This document shows positions 8,435 through 17,347 of a stretch of DNA of 64,000 nucleotides, piece by piece. How positions within the stretch are numbered: the stretch's first letter is position 1; the number at the start of each line of letters is the position of its first letter. This DNA is from Arthrobacter pigmenti (GTDB lineage: Bacteria > Actinomycetota > Actinomycetes > Actinomycetales > Micrococcaceae): assembly GCF_011927905.1 (NCBI RefSeq), contig NZ_JAATJL010000001.1, positions 62,001 through 126,000 of the forward strand, written 5' to 3'. The notes under the pieces are model-generated. The model was not told the origin of the DNA, ran no database searches, and saw nothing but the letters and a program-made list of their open reading frames with translations. Position numbers and translations under genes: made by a program.

Positions 8435-8525
8435 GATTTCGTGCAGGTTTGAAGCCGCAGATCGGCGTGTCGGTGAAGACACGCCGAGGATTGAGCAGCG
8501 GTGACCGTCAAACCTGCACGAAATC
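8435..8525. repeat. Dispersed intergenic element, type I copy 4 (91 bp)
   Basis: The best-preserved type I copy. Its outer arms GATTTCGTGCAGGTTTG (8435-8451) and CAAACCTGCACGAAATC (8509-8525) are perfectly complementary at 17 of 17 positions. The inner 10-bp arms TCGGCGTGTC (8462-8471) and GACACGCCGA (8478-8487) flank a 6-nt loop. The T in the fifth position is matched by A in the opposite arm. It lies between convergent genes; GACGACGACGG occurs 73 bases further on (8598-8608). Confidence 0.88.
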
Positions 8526-8620
8526 GACGCGGGTGGAGTGAAGGAGGGGCGGGGCGGGGGTGTGAGAGACACGGAGACGGACAGGAAGAACCAGAACGAC
8601 GACGACGGCGGCAGCGCGCC

Positions 8621-9022
8621 TCAGTCGCGCCCGTCCGGCTTCACGGCGAGGACCGGCCGGTCCGCCTGCAGCAGAATCCGCTGGGCGTGCGAACCCATGA
8701 TGAACTTGCCAACCTGGGTGCGCTGGCGCAGGCCGATGACGATCAGTGACACATCGTGCTCGACGGCGAGTTCCAGGATTTCGTCCGCAAGGTCATCCCT
8801 GTAGGAGGGGCGCAAAATGCGGGCGGTGATGCCGGCGTCGTCGGCCGATGCCCGTAAACGCGCGAGGTCCTCCTCGCTGGCAACCGACTTGTCCACCCGC
8901 GAACCTTCACGCACGGAATTCACGATCAGGAGCTCCTCGTCTCGGAGCTTCGCCTCGCTGATGGCCGAGGTGACTGCAGCTTCGCCGACAGGAGTGGGCA
9001 CGTAACCAACCATGATGCTCAT
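8621..9022 (-). CDS. Universal stress protein family, single UspA domain
   Basis: The 133-aa protein is one Usp domain of normal length, beginning MVGYVPTPVGEAAV. It ends with the nucleotide-binding signature GLRQRTQVGKFIMGSHAQ followed by ADRPVLAVK, the G-2x-G-9x-G-S/N pattern of ATP-binding Usp proteins. It is the last gene of the tctCBA operon, nine bases after tctA. Usp genes often close tripartite tricarboxylate transporter operons in actinobacteria. A role in tuning or stabilising uptake is possible but unproven. Confidence 0.88.
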   Translation of the reverse strand: MSIMVGYVPTPVGEAAVTSAISEAKLRDEELLIVNSVREGSRVDKSVASEEDLARLRASADDAGITARILRPSYRDDLADEILELAVEHDVSLIVIGLRQRTQVGKFIMGSHAQRILLQADRPVLAVKPDGRD

Positions 9023-9031
9023 CGATATCTC

Positions 9032-10549
9032 CTAGGAATCCGCGCTGACGCGGGTGGGTTTACGGTCGCGGCGCTTCGCTGTGGCCGACTTGATGATGGG
9101 GAGCACGGCAACCAGGACGAAGATCACCAGCAGCACTGCGGAGATGGGGCGGCTGAGGAAGCCGGACACGTCGCCGTCAAGAACCAGCAGCGAGCGCCGG
9201 AGGTTGTCTTCGAGCAGGGCGCCGAGGACAAAAGCCAGTACCAGCGGGCCCGGTTCGAAGCCGAACTTCTTCATGAGGTAGCCGAGGGCACCGAAGAGGA
9301 CCACGAGCAGCACATCGAACATGGAGTTGCGGATGGTGTAGGCGCCCAGGATCGTGATGAGGGCGGTGATTGGGGCGAGGATCGCGCCTCGGACCCGAAG
9401 AATCTTCACGAACAGGCCCACCAGCGGAATGGACAGGATCAGCAGCAGGATGTTGCCGATGTACATCGAGTTCACTACGCCCCAGAACAGCTCCGGGTCC
9501 TCGGAGATCAGCTGTGGGCCGGGCGTGACGCCCTGGATGAGCAGCGCCCCGAAGATGATGGCCATGGTGGCGTTCGCGGGGATGCCGAGGGTGAGCAGGG
9601 GGATGAACGAGCTGGTGGCAGCGGCGTTGTTGGCTGTTTCCGGACCGGCGACGCCCTCAACGGCGCCTTTGCCGAACCGGGAAGGGTCCTTTGCCCGCTT
9701 CTTTTCGACGGCGTACGCCGCCATCGAGGAGATTGTTGCGCCGCCGCCGGGCAGGATGCCGAGGAAGAAGCCAAGGACTGAGCCGCGGCCGATAGCACCC
9801 GAGGACTGCCGAAGGTCCGCCCGTGACGGCCACACGTTGGCGACCTTCGCCGGCGCACTCGCGGCGCGGTGACGCTCCTCCAGGTTGTAGAGGATCTCGC
9901 CAACGCCGAACAGGCCCATCGCAACGGGAACGAAGTCAATGCCGTCCGCCAGGCTGAGGCTGCCGAACGTGAAGCGCTCCGCGCCTGTGAACGCGTCACG
10001 GCCAACCGTCGCGAGCAGAAGCCCGATCGAGGCCGCGATCAGCGCCTTGATGCGGGTACCGCCGCTGATCGTTGAGACCAGCAGGATGCCCACCAGCGCG
10101 AGCGCCGTGTACTCGGGCGGTCCGAAATCGAGGGCGAAGCTTGCAACCAGCGGCGCCAGGAACGTGAGGCCGATGATCGAGACAGTGCCGCCGATGAACG
10201 AACCGATGGCCGCGATACCCAGTGCGGTACCAGCGCGGCCCTGCTTCGCGAGCACGTAGCCGTCGAACACGGTCACCACGGAACTGGCCTCACCGGGAAG
10301 CCGCAGCAGGACGGAGGTGATCGTTCCGCCGTACTGGGCGCCGTAGAAGATGCCGGCGAGCATGATGATCGCGGTGACGGGCTCGACGCCGTAGGTCAGA
10401 GGGAGCAGGATGGCGATCGTCGCTGCTGGGCCAAGCCCGGGCAGGACGCCGATCAGCATCCCGATCACTACGCCGAGCAGGCAGTAGAGCAGGTTCATCG
10501 GGTCGACGACGACGCCGAAGCCGTCAATGACCGGGTTCAGGAAGTCCAT
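9032..10549 (-). CDS. tctA: Tripartite tricarboxylate transporter, large permease TctA
   Basis: The 505-aa integral membrane protein has about ten to twelve hydrophobic segments. It carries the family's two glycine-rich signatures, GVLPGLGPAATIAILLPLTY near residue 37 and GFFLGILPGGGATISSMAAY near residue 260. It forms the ion-coupled channel for a small carboxylate delivered by the TctC binding protein. The gene is second to last in a leftward operon tctC-tctB-tctA-usp. Because the divergent genes encode glucarate catabolism, the substrate is most likely glucarate or a related aldarate (inference). Confidence 0.93.
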   Translation of the reverse strand: MDFLNPVIDGFGVVVDPMNLLYCLLGVVIGMLIGVLPGLGPAATIAILLPLTYGVEPVTAIIMLAGIFYGAQYGGTITSVLLRLPGEASSVVTVFDGYVLAKQGRAGTALGIAAIGSFIGGTVSIIGLTFLAPLVASFALDFGPPEYTALALVGILLVSTISGGTRIKALIAASIGLLLATVGRDAFTGAERFTFGSLSLADGIDFVPVAMGLFGVGEILYNLEERHRAASAPAKVANVWPSRADLRQSSGAIGRGSVLGFFLGILPGGGATISSMAAYAVEKKRAKDPSRFGKGAVEGVAGPETANNAAATSSFIPLLTLGIPANATMAIIFGALLIQGVTPGPQLISEDPELFWGVVNSMYIGNILLLILSIPLVGLFVKILRVRGAILAPITALITILGAYTIRNSMFDVLLVVLFGALGYLMKKFGFEPGPLVLAFVLGALLEDNLRRSLLVLDGDVSGFLSRPISAVLLVIFVLVAVLPIIKSATAKRRDRKPTRVSADS

Positions 10550-10574
10550 TGCAGGTCCTTTGGTCTAAGAAGTC

Positions 10575-11144
10575 TTAGAACAGGTGGGGGATCGAAGTCC
10601 CCAGGGCGAGGATGAAGATTGCGTAGAAGGCTGCGACGACCACCACCGAGTAGATGGTCGCCGAGCGCCACGTTTCACCGCCGAGGAATTTCATCCAGAC
10701 GAAGCACAGCAGCAGGGACGGAATTTCGAAGCCGATGACGGGCATCAACGCGACCATGGCCAGCAGCGTGACGAAGCCGAAACCGGCCATCCGGGACAGA
10801 GGCGAAAATTTCTCCCCGTCCACGCCCCCGCGCCGGCCGACCAGCAGCTGCGCGAGGGCGAGGACGGTGATGACGAGGCTGATGACGAACGGCCACGTTC
10901 CGGGGCTCGGGTCGCCCGGTGTGCCCAGGCCGAGACCGACGGCGATGACCATGCCTGCGACGCCGACGCCTGCCGCCACCAGTGAGGCGGCGAGGTTCGC
11001 GATCGGCCCGGCCGGCGGCGGGGACTCCGCCGCCCATTCGGCAGCGAGTTCCTCAGGCGTCAGGTCCGGTGCAGCGATGACATCCTTGCCAGCTTCCGAA
11101 CCGGGTTCGGCTTCGTCGCGCTTCCGTCTCATGGCGATGCTCAT
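10575..11144 (-). CDS. tctB: Tripartite tricarboxylate transporter, small permease TctB
   Basis: The 189-aa protein has a charged, alanine- and proline-rich cytoplasmic N-terminus of about 45 residues and then four membrane segments (LVAAGVGVAGMVIAVGLGLG; WPFVISLVITVLALAQLL; LLAMVALMPVIGFEIPSLLL; VVVVAAFYAIFILALG). This is the layout of TctB, which is poorly conserved in sequence. Its place between tctC (39 bases) and tctA (25 bases) confirms the assignment. The long N-terminal extension is somewhat unusual. Confidence 0.88.
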   Translation of the reverse strand: MSIAMRRKRDEAEPGSEAGKDVIAAPDLTPEELAAEWAAESPPPAGPIANLAASLVAAGVGVAGMVIAVGLGLGTPGDPSPGTWPFVISLVITVLALAQLLVGRRGGVDGEKFSPLSRMAGFGFVTLLAMVALMPVIGFEIPSLLLCFVWMKFLGGETWRSATIYSVVVVAAFYAIFILALGTSIPHLF

Positions 11145-11183
11145 TTCAGCTGATTGTCTCGGCCGGGACAGGTGGGCAAGGGA

Positions 11184-12185
11184 TTACTCGCCGGAGAGCG
11201 AGATGTCGTATTCCTCGACAAGAGCCTTGTACTGCTCAGCGAGGGCTTCCCATTCCTCGACAACCTCTTCGCCGGAAACCTCCCAGGGGGTGAGAATGTT
11301 TTCCTGGTTGAAGGTCTGGTAGGCCTCGGTGGCCTGGACGGTCTCGACAGACTCCACCAGGCGTGCCTTTACGTCTTCCGGCAGGCCCTTGGGCGCTGCG
11401 AGGGCGCGGTACTGCGAAACGGGAACCTCGTACCCTTCTTCGATGGCGGTAGGGACGTCTGGAAGGAATTCGCTGCGCTCTTCGGCGAACGTGACGATCG
11501 GGGTGACGGTGCCGGCCTCGATCTGGGGGAGCGCTTCGCCGAGCTGGATGGTCGCGACGTCGACCTGGTCGCCCATGACGGCGGTCAGCGCGGGGGAACC
11601 GGAATCGAATGGGACAGCCGTCCCGTCGATTTCAGCCTGTGCGAACAGCACTGCCTGCGCCAGCTGTGAGCCGGTGCCTACGCCGGTGGTGCCGAAGTTC
11701 AGCTCGCCGCTGCTTGCCTGGATGTCAGCGAGGGTTTCGAAGCCGGACTCCGGGCTGGCGACCAGTACGTAGTCGTCCTGGGAGAGACCTGCGATGACAT
11801 CGAGGTTGTCGAGATTGACTGCCTCGTCCTCGCCGACGGCCAGCGGAGTGATGGTGATGAGCGAGGCGTTGAGGAGAATGAGGTTGTGCCCGTCCGCCTC
11901 CATGCCGGCAACTTCCTTGGTGGCCAGGGCTCCGTTCGCTCCGGCCTTGTTGACTACGGGCACTGCAACGCCGAGGTCTTCGGCCATTCCTTCACCGATC
12001 GCGCGGGCGATGCGGTCCGTTGATCCACCGGCATCCTGCCCAACCGTGATGGTGACCGGGCCGCTCGGGTATTCCTCGGTGTTCGCTGAGCCGCCACCTA
12101 CGTTGCCGCCGCAGGCTGAAAGCGCCAGCACGGCGGCGGAAGCGGTTGTGGCTATCAGGGTGCGGCGGGTAGGTGATGCTTTCAC
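11184..12185 (-). CDS. tctC: Tripartite tricarboxylate transporter substrate-binding lipoprotein TctC (Bug family)
   Basis: A 333-aa extracytoplasmic binding protein with a twin-arginine-like start (TRRTLIATTASAAVLALSAC) ending in a lipobox Cys. The mature protein shows the Bug-family pattern: PVTITVGQDAGGSTDRIARA for the first carboxylate site, NKAGANGALATKEVAG, and GTTGVGTGSQLAQAV. GTG at 12185 is preferred to the longer frame because GAGGAG lies 8 bases upstream. It captures the carboxylate for TctAB. A divergent LysR gene and a shared promoter motif tie it to the glucarate genes. Confidence 0.93.
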   Translation of the reverse strand: MKASPTRRTLIATTASAAVLALSACGGNVGGGSANTEEYPSGPVTITVGQDAGGSTDRIARAIGEGMAEDLGVAVPVVNKAGANGALATKEVAGMEADGHNLILLNASLITITPLAVGEDEAVNLDNLDVIAGLSQDDYVLVASPESGFETLADIQASSGELNFGTTGVGTGSQLAQAVLFAQAEIDGTAVPFDSGSPALTAVMGDQVDVATIQLGEALPQIEAGTVTPIVTFAEERSEFLPDVPTAIEEGYEVPVSQYRALAAPKGLPEDVKARLVESVETVQATEAYQTFNQENILTPWEVSGEEVVEEWEALAEQYKALVEEYDISLSGE

Positions 12186-12303
12186 GGCTTGTACTCCTCG
12201 TTCGGGAACGGCGTTGTTCTTACTATGAATCTTTGATCGGTTATGCGGACGTTCTGTGATGGCACTCACTTGCGACCCAAGCTCGAGCTTAGGGACGGGC
12301 TAT

Positions 12304-12322
12304 GATGCATGTCCAAGCCCAT
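12304..12322 (-). promoter_or_regulatory. Shared promoter/operator element upstream of tctC
   Basis: Read leftward, this is ATGGGCTTGGACATGCATC, identical at 17 of 19 bases to the element at 13266-13284 upstream of kdgD. In both places a CCTARGCT sequence (R is A or G) follows at the same distance, suggesting TTRGACA as -35 and TARGCT as -10. ATGCAT palindromes (12305-12310 and 12325-12330) flank it. The LysR protein encoded at 12353 is the likely activator. Confidence 0.6.
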
Positions 12323-12352
12323 ATATGCATGGAGTGATACCCGGAGGGCATT

Positions 12353-13237
12353 ATGTTTACGCTCGACCAAGCGCGCAGTTTCGTCGCAGTCGCCGAAGAA
12401 CTTCACTTCGGACGCGCGGCTGAGCGGCTCAATATGACCCAGCCGCCGCTCAGCCGGCAGATCCAGAAACTGGAGCGCAGCATCGGCGTCGAACTCTTGG
12501 AGCGGGACAACCGAAAGGTTTCCCTCACCGCGGCCGGCCGCGCCTTCCTCGCCGAAGCGCGGAAGCTGGTCGTGGCAGCGGAACGGGCGCCGACGACGGC
12601 GCGTCGCATCGCCGCGGGCAAGTCCGGGCAGCTTCGGATCGGCTTTACGGCGGCCTCCGGGTTCAGCCTCCTGGGCCCGCTGCTCACCGAGATTGCAACG
12701 GAACTGCCCGATGTCGACGTCGAACTTCAGGAACTCGTCACCGGCGAGCAAGTGGCGGCGATTAACGACGGCGACCTCGATCTTGGGCTCGCACGGCCGG
12801 CTTTCGACGCTGACACCTTCGAGTCGCACCTCCTCTTCACCGAGGACCTGCAGCTCGCTGTGCCGACCGGTCATGAGCTCGACCGGCTGAACCGGTCACT
12901 GACCGTGTCGGATCTGAAGGGCGTGCCGCTGATCATGCATTCGCCCACACACGCCCGGTACTTCTATGACCTCGTGGTCCGGCACGTTCCGGTGGAACAC
13001 TCCAATGTGGTTCACACGGTCAGCCAGATTCTCACGATGGTTGCGCTGGTGGCAGCAGGCAGGGGGGTGGCGTTCGTTCCCGAATCATCCAGCCTTCTCG
13101 GCGTGGAGGGCGTGTCCTACCTGAGACTGGCCGATATCGAGCCCGACGCCGTCGAGCTTTATGCCATCTGGAACCGCGAGATCCGGAACCCTGCGCTGGG
13201 AAGGCTGCTCGAAGTCATCAGCTGGACAGATGTGTGA
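12353..13237 (+). CDS. LysR-family regulator of the glucarate island
   Basis: The 294-aa protein has the LysR N-terminal helix-turn-helix (LDQARSFVAVAEELHFGRAA, then MTQPPLSRQIQKLER) and a two-lobed periplasmic-binding-like effector domain from about residue 90 (LRIGFTAASGFSLLGPLL). GGAGG lies 7 bases before ATG 12353. It is divergent from tctCBA-usp and just upstream of kdgD. LysR proteins usually activate divergent targets in response to a pathway acid, so glucarate or a dehydrated intermediate is the expected effector (inference). Confidence 0.9.
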   Translation: MFTLDQARSFVAVAEELHFGRAAERLNMTQPPLSRQIQKLERSIGVELLERDNRKVSLTAAGRAFLAEARKLVVAAERAPTTARRIAAGKSGQLRIGFTAASGFSLLGPLLTEIATELPDVDVELQELVTGEQVAAINDGDLDLGLARPAFDADTFESHLLFTEDLQLAVPTGHELDRLNRSLTVSDLKGVPLIMHSPTHARYFYDLVVRHVPVEHSNVVHTVSQILTMVALVAAGRGVAFVPESSSLLGVEGVSYLRLADIEPDAVELYAIWNREIRNPALGRLLEVISWTDV

Positions 13238-13284
13238 TGCTCGGAGTGCATCAATCCATTCAAAAATGGGCTTAGACAGGCATC
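13235..13284 (+). promoter_or_regulatory. kdgD promoter region with LysR-type dyad and shared element
   Basis: A perfect dyad TGATGC-N7-GCATCA (13235-13253) contains the LysR T-N11-A pattern and overlaps the lysR stop codon. CCATT-N4-AATGG follows. Then ATGGGCTTAGACAGGCATC (13266-13284) matches 17 of 19 bases of the tctC promoter element. Probable -35 TTAGACA and -10 TAGGCT with conserved spacing lie here, so both divergent operons probably share one regulator. Confidence 0.6.
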
Positions 13285-13353
13285 GTCTTTGGTTCCTAGG
13301 CTGAGAGCAGCCCCATAAACGCCGCCCGGCGATTGCCCGAAGGAAGATGCACA

Positions 13354-14301
13354 GTGGCCAAATACACGCCCTCCGAACTCGCCGACACGCTCAAGAACGG
13401 GCTGCTGTCCTTCCCGGTCACCGCGTTCGCACCGGACTTGACCGTGGATGAGGACGCCTACCGGCGCCACTTGGCATGGCAGGCGAGCTACGACGTCGCA
13501 GGCCTGTTCGCTGCCGGGGGAACCGGTGAGGGCTTCAGTCTGACCCCCGCTGAGGCATCCCGGGTGATTCGGATCGCGGTCGAGGAAGCCGGCGACAAGG
13601 TGCCGGTTCTGGCGTCCGCCGGAGGTTCAACGGCGCAAGCCGTGCAGAACGCCCAGGACGCCGAAGATGCCGGTGCTGAGGGCCTGCTCCTCCTTCCGCC
13701 TTACCTCACGGAGTGCGACCAGGACGGGCTTTTCACGCACGTCAGCGCGGTGTGCGCAGCGACGAAAACCGGCGTGATCGTCTATAACCGCGCCAATGCC
13801 ATCTACTCAGCGGAGACGGTCGCGCGGCTGGCCGAGAGGCACCCGAACTTCATCGGTTTCAAGGACGCCATCGGTGACATCGAGCACCTCACCAAGGTCT
13901 ACGTACGCAACGGTGACCGGCTCTTCTACCTGGGCGGACTTCCCACCGCGGAAACGTTCGCGCTCCCGCTGCTGCAGCTGGGCATGAGTACCTACTCGTC
14001 CGCGCTGTACAACTTCGCACCGGAGTTTGCACTTGAGTTCTACCGGGACGTCCGCAAGCAGGACCGCGCCGCAGTCACCGAGAAGCTCGACCGCTTCGTC
14101 CTTCCGTACCTGGAGATCCGCGACCGCGTTAAAGGTTATGGGGTTTCCATCGTCAAGGGCGGCCTCAAGGCGATCGACCGCGACGCCGGGGGAGTGCGGC
14201 CACCCCTGCAGGACCTCACCGAAGTTGACCTTGCCGACCTGTCCGCGCTCATCGACGCCGCCGGTGTCCGCCCGGCCGACGCCGCCTTGCCCGCCGTCTG
14301 A
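13354..14301 (+). CDS. kdgD: 5-dehydro-4-deoxyglucarate dehydratase
   Basis: A 315-aa class I aldolase-fold enzyme of the DapA/N-acetylneuraminate lyase superfamily. It dehydrates and decarboxylates 5-keto-4-deoxyglucarate to 2,5-dioxopentanoate. Visible features are AAGGTGEGF for carboxylate binding (residues 53-61), Tyr144 in VIVYNRANA, and Schiff-base Lys170 in IGFKDAIGD. The dihydroxyacid-handling stretch and length match KdgD. GTG 13354 follows GAAGGAAG by about nine bases; an in-frame upstream start is less likely. It is first in the operon with the aldehyde dehydrogenase and gudD, so the three reactions run consecutively. Confidence 0.92.
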   Translation: MAKYTPSELADTLKNGLLSFPVTAFAPDLTVDEDAYRRHLAWQASYDVAGLFAAGGTGEGFSLTPAEASRVIRIAVEEAGDKVPVLASAGGSTAQAVQNAQDAEDAGAEGLLLLPPYLTECDQDGLFTHVSAVCAATKTGVIVYNRANAIYSAETVARLAERHPNFIGFKDAIGDIEHLTKVYVRNGDRLFYLGGLPTAETFALPLLQLGMSTYSSALYNFAPEFALEFYRDVRKQDRAAVTEKLDRFVLPYLEIRDRVKGYGVSIVKGGLKAIDRDAGGVRPPLQDLTEVDLADLSALIDAAGVRPADAALPAV

Positions 14302-14335
14302 AAAACGCCTGATTCATCCTCATAAAGGAGCTCCC

Positions 14336-15979
14336 ATGCCAACCAAGCACGCAACCCTTCAGGGCCACTCGATCATCGCCGGGCAGACTACGGCAGGCAA
14401 TGGTAAGACCGTCAACGGCTTCGATCCCTCGACCAACGAAACCCTCGAACCCGCGTACTCCCTGATCGACGAAGCGCAGCTGAGGGCCGCCACCGCAGCA
14501 GCAGACGAGGCTTTCGAGTCCTTCAGCCGTCTCGATCCGGAGACACACGCTGCCTTCCTGGACAGCATCGCAGAAAAGATCGAAGCCACCGGCGAGGAAC
14601 TCGTGGCCCGCGCGATGACCGAGACCGGCCTCCCCGAGCCACGCCTCCGCGGAGAGCTCGCCCGCACCACCGGCCAGCTGCGGCTCTTCGCCTCCGTTGT
14701 CCGGCAGGGTGACCACCGAGGCGTCCGGATCGACCCGGCGCAGCCCGACCGCGCGCCGTTACCCCGCGCAGACATCCGCCAGCGGAAGGTAGCCATCGGT
14801 CCGGTGGCAGTGTTCGGCGCCAGCAACTTCCCACTCGCCTTCTCCACGGCTGGCGGGGACACCGCGTCTGCGCTCGCGGCAGGCTGCCCCGTGGTCTTCA
14901 AGGCTCACAACGCGCACCCGGGCACGAGCGAGATTGTTGGCCGTGCCATCACAGAAGCAGTGCACGACGCCGGCTTCCACCCGGGCGTCTTCTCCCTCAT
15001 CTACGGTCCCGGTGCCAGTATTGGCCAGGCCCTCGTCGCGGACCCGGCGATCAAGGCGGTCGGCTTCACCGGTTCGCGATCCGGTGGGACGGCGCTGGTC
15101 GCCACCGCTGCCGCCCGGCCTGAGCCCATCCCCGTGTACGCGGAAATGAGCTCGATCAACCCGGTGCTGTTCTTCGAAGGCGCACTGCAGGATGACCTCG
15201 ACGACCTCGCCACGGCTTATGTCACCTCCGTCACCGGCTCAAGCGGGCAACTCTGCACCGCACCCGGGTTGGTGTTCGTACCGTCGGGCGACGCCGGCGA
15301 CAACTTCCTCGCCGCCGTCAACCGTGCGATGGCGCCCGCGGCGGGACAGACCATGCTGACCCGCGGCATCGCCGATTCCTGGAACTCGGGCGTGGAGGCA
15401 CTCGGTGCGCAGGACGGCGTCGAACTCGTAGCCCAAGGGACGCGTGGCAGTACGGAGAACGCGCCGGCGCCCGTTGTCTACGGAACAAGTGCCCCGACGT
15501 TCCTGAACAACCCGGTCCTGCACGAGGAGATCTTCGGCGCGGCGTCCCTGGTGGTCCGCTACTCCTCGACGGAGGAACTGGTGGCCGCAGCCAAGCGCCT
15601 CGAGGGGCAGCTGACGGCCACCCTGCACCTGACCGAAGCGGACTACGCAACCATTGCAGGCGTCCTTCCCGTCCTGGAGCGGAAGGTGGGGCGGATTCTC
15701 GCCAACGGCTGGCCAACCGGCGTCGAAGTCGGCCATGCGATGGTTCACGGCGGTCCGTTCCCCGCGACGTCTGACACCCGGACCACATCGGTGGGCACCC
15801 TAGCGATTGAGCGGTTCCTGCGCCCGGTCGCCTACCAGAACATCCCAGAGGCGCTGCTTCCATCGCCGGTGAAGCAGACCAATCCCTGGAAGCTCAACCG
15901 CCGGATCGACGGCACGCTCAAGCTGGCCGACGACGGCGGCACCACCTCCTCCGTGGAAGCCACCGGGGAGGACGCGTGA
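14336..15979 (+). CDS. 2,5-dioxovalerate (alpha-ketoglutarate semialdehyde) dehydrogenase
   Basis: A 547-aa NAD(P)-dependent aldehyde dehydrogenase. The cofactor site [10 protein letters not shown] starts near residue 160, the Rossmann loop GFTGSRSGG is at 243-251, and the general base Glu270 is in [10 protein letters not shown]. The catalytic nucleophile Cys307 lies in [11 protein letters not shown]. This arrangement is typical of the subgroup that oxidises alpha-ketoglutarate semialdehyde to 2-oxoglutarate. ATG 14336 is preceded by AAAGGAG, whereas longer in-frame starts would overlap kdgD deeply. It overlaps gudD by four bases (GTGA) and completes the pathway from glucarate. Confidence 0.92.
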   Translation: MPTKHATLQGHSIIAGQTTAGNGKTVNGFDPSTNETLEPAYSLIDEAQLRAATAAADEAFESFSRLDPETHAAFLDSIAEKIEATGEELVARAMTETGLPEPRLRGELARTTGQLRLFASVVRQGDHRGVRIDPAQPDRAPLPRADIRQRKVAIGPVAVFGASNFPLAFSTAGGDTASALAAGCPVVFKAHNAHPGTSEIVGRAITEAVHDAGFHPGVFSLIYGPGASIGQALVADPAIKAVGFTGSRSGGTALVATAAARPEPIPVYAEMSSINPVLFFEGALQDDLDDLATAYVTSVTGSSGQLCTAPGLVFVPSGDAGDNFLAAVNRAMAPAAGQTMLTRGIADSWNSGVEALGAQDGVELVAQGTRGSTENAPAPVVYGTSAPTFLNNPVLHEEIFGAASLVVRYSSTEELVAAAKRLEGQLTATLHLTEADYATIAGVLPVLERKVGRILANGWPTGVEVGHAMVHGGPFPATSDTRTTSVGTLAIERFLRPVAYQNIPEALLPSPVKQTNPWKLNRRIDGTLKLADDGGTTSSVEATGEDA

Positions 15980-17304
15980 GCGCCCAGCCGACTATCGCCG
16001 TCGTCGAGGTGGTGCCCGTCGCCGGGTACGATTCGATGCTGCTGAACCTCTCCGGCGCGCACGGCCCGTACTTCACGCGCAACGTGGTGATCGTGACGGA
16101 CTCCGACGGCCGCACCGGGTTGGGCGAGGTACCTGGCGGTGAGGCGATCCGTTCCACGATCGAGGAGGCCGGACGGCTTCTCGCGGGCAAGCCGGTGGCG
16201 CAGTTCCGCAGTCTGCTGCGGTCGGTTGCCTCTACCTTCGCAGACCGCGACGCCGGTGGACGCGGCCTGCAGACCTTCGACCTCCGCACTACCGTCCATG
16301 CGGTCACGGCGCTTGAATCGGCGCTTCTTGACGTCCACGGGCAGTTCCTCGGCGTGCCGGTTGCCGAGCTGCTGGGTGACGGGCAGCAGCGCGATGCCGT
16401 GCCGATGCTCGGGTACCTCTTCTATATCGGCAATCCGGACTCCACTGACCTGCCGTATTTGCGCGAGCAGGATTCCGCGGACGGGTGGGAGCGCGTGCGG
16501 CGTGAGGAAGCGATGACGCCGGACGCCGTCGTGCGACTCGCCGAAGCCGCCCAGGCCAGGTACGGGTTCGCTGATTTCAAGCTCAAGGGCGGGGTGCTGG
16601 CGGGAGATGAGGAGGTTGACGCCGTCGTCGCGCTCAAACAGCGGTTCCCGGACGCGCGGATAACGCTCGACCCGAACGGCGGCTGGCTGCTCGAGGACGC
16701 GATCCGGCTGGGCAGGCGCATGCAGGGCGTCGTGGCGTATGCCGAGGATCCGTGCGGTGCTGAGGGCCGGTTCTCCGGGCGCGAGGTCATGGCCGAGTTC
16801 CGCCGGGCAACCGGGCTGCAGACCGCAACGAACATGATCGCCACTGACTGGCGCGAGATGGCGCACACCGTGCGGGTCAACGCCGTCGACATTCCGCTGG
16901 CCGATCCGCACTTCTGGACCATGGCCGGCTCGGTCCGCGTGGCGCAGCTGTGCAATGAGTTCGGGCTGACGTGGGGTTCGCACTCGAACAACCACTTCGA
17001 TATCTCGCTGGCCATGTTCACGCATGTCGGTGCGGCGGCGCCGGGCGAGATTACGGCGCTGGACACACACTGGATCTGGCAGGACGGGCAGGGGCTCACC
17101 AGGGATCCGCTGCAGATCCAGGGCGGCGAAATTCGGGTTCCTTCCGCGCCTGGTCTCGGTATTGAGCTGGACCGAGCCCGGCTCAATGAGGCGCACGCGC
17201 TGTACCTGGAGCACGGGCTCGGCGCGCGCGACGACGCCGCCTCGATGCAGTACCTGATTCCCGAGTGGACGTTCGATCCGAAAAGGCCCTGCCTGGTCCG
17301 CTGA
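15976..17304 (+). CDS. gudD: Glucarate dehydratase
   Basis: A 442-aa enolase-superfamily enzyme, the usual length for GudD. Signatures include [16 protein letters not shown] near the N-terminus, the lysine pair K202-L-K204 in FKLKGGV, the metal-binding DPNGGW (D232), AEDPCG (E257) and [12 protein letters not shown]. His340 lies in [18 protein letters not shown]. It converts glucarate to 5-keto-4-deoxyglucarate, the KdgD substrate. Translation starts at GTG overlapping the dehydrogenase stop. The reaction order is opposite to the gene order, which is common in such operons. Confidence 0.95.
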   Translation: MSAQPTIAVVEVVPVAGYDSMLLNLSGAHGPYFTRNVVIVTDSDGRTGLGEVPGGEAIRSTIEEAGRLLAGKPVAQFRSLLRSVASTFADRDAGGRGLQTFDLRTTVHAVTALESALLDVHGQFLGVPVAELLGDGQQRDAVPMLGYLFYIGNPDSTDLPYLREQDSADGWERVRREEAMTPDAVVRLAEAAQARYGFADFKLKGGVLAGDEEVDAVVALKQRFPDARITLDPNGGWLLEDAIRLGRRMQGVVAYAEDPCGAEGRFSGREVMAEFRRATGLQTATNMIATDWREMAHTVRVNAVDIPLADPHFWTMAGSVRVAQLCNEFGLTWGSHSNNHFDISLAMFTHVGAAAPGEITALDTHWIWQDGQGLTRDPLQIQGGEIRVPSAPGLGIELDRARLNEAHALYLEHGLGARDDAASMQYLIPEWTFDPKRPCLVR

Positions 17305-17347
17305 TCCGGCTTTATCCCGGCTTGAGAAGTACATGTGAGGAGTGTTC

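Noticed and set aside
1310..8525. Type I elements as a CRISPR array
   Set aside because: Copies are kilobases apart, are inverted repeats rather than direct repeats with spacers, and no cas genes are present.
14027..14335. In-frame extension of the aldehyde dehydrogenase to 14027
   Set aside because: It lies inside kdgD in another frame. AAAGGAG and ATG 14336 give the normal protein start.
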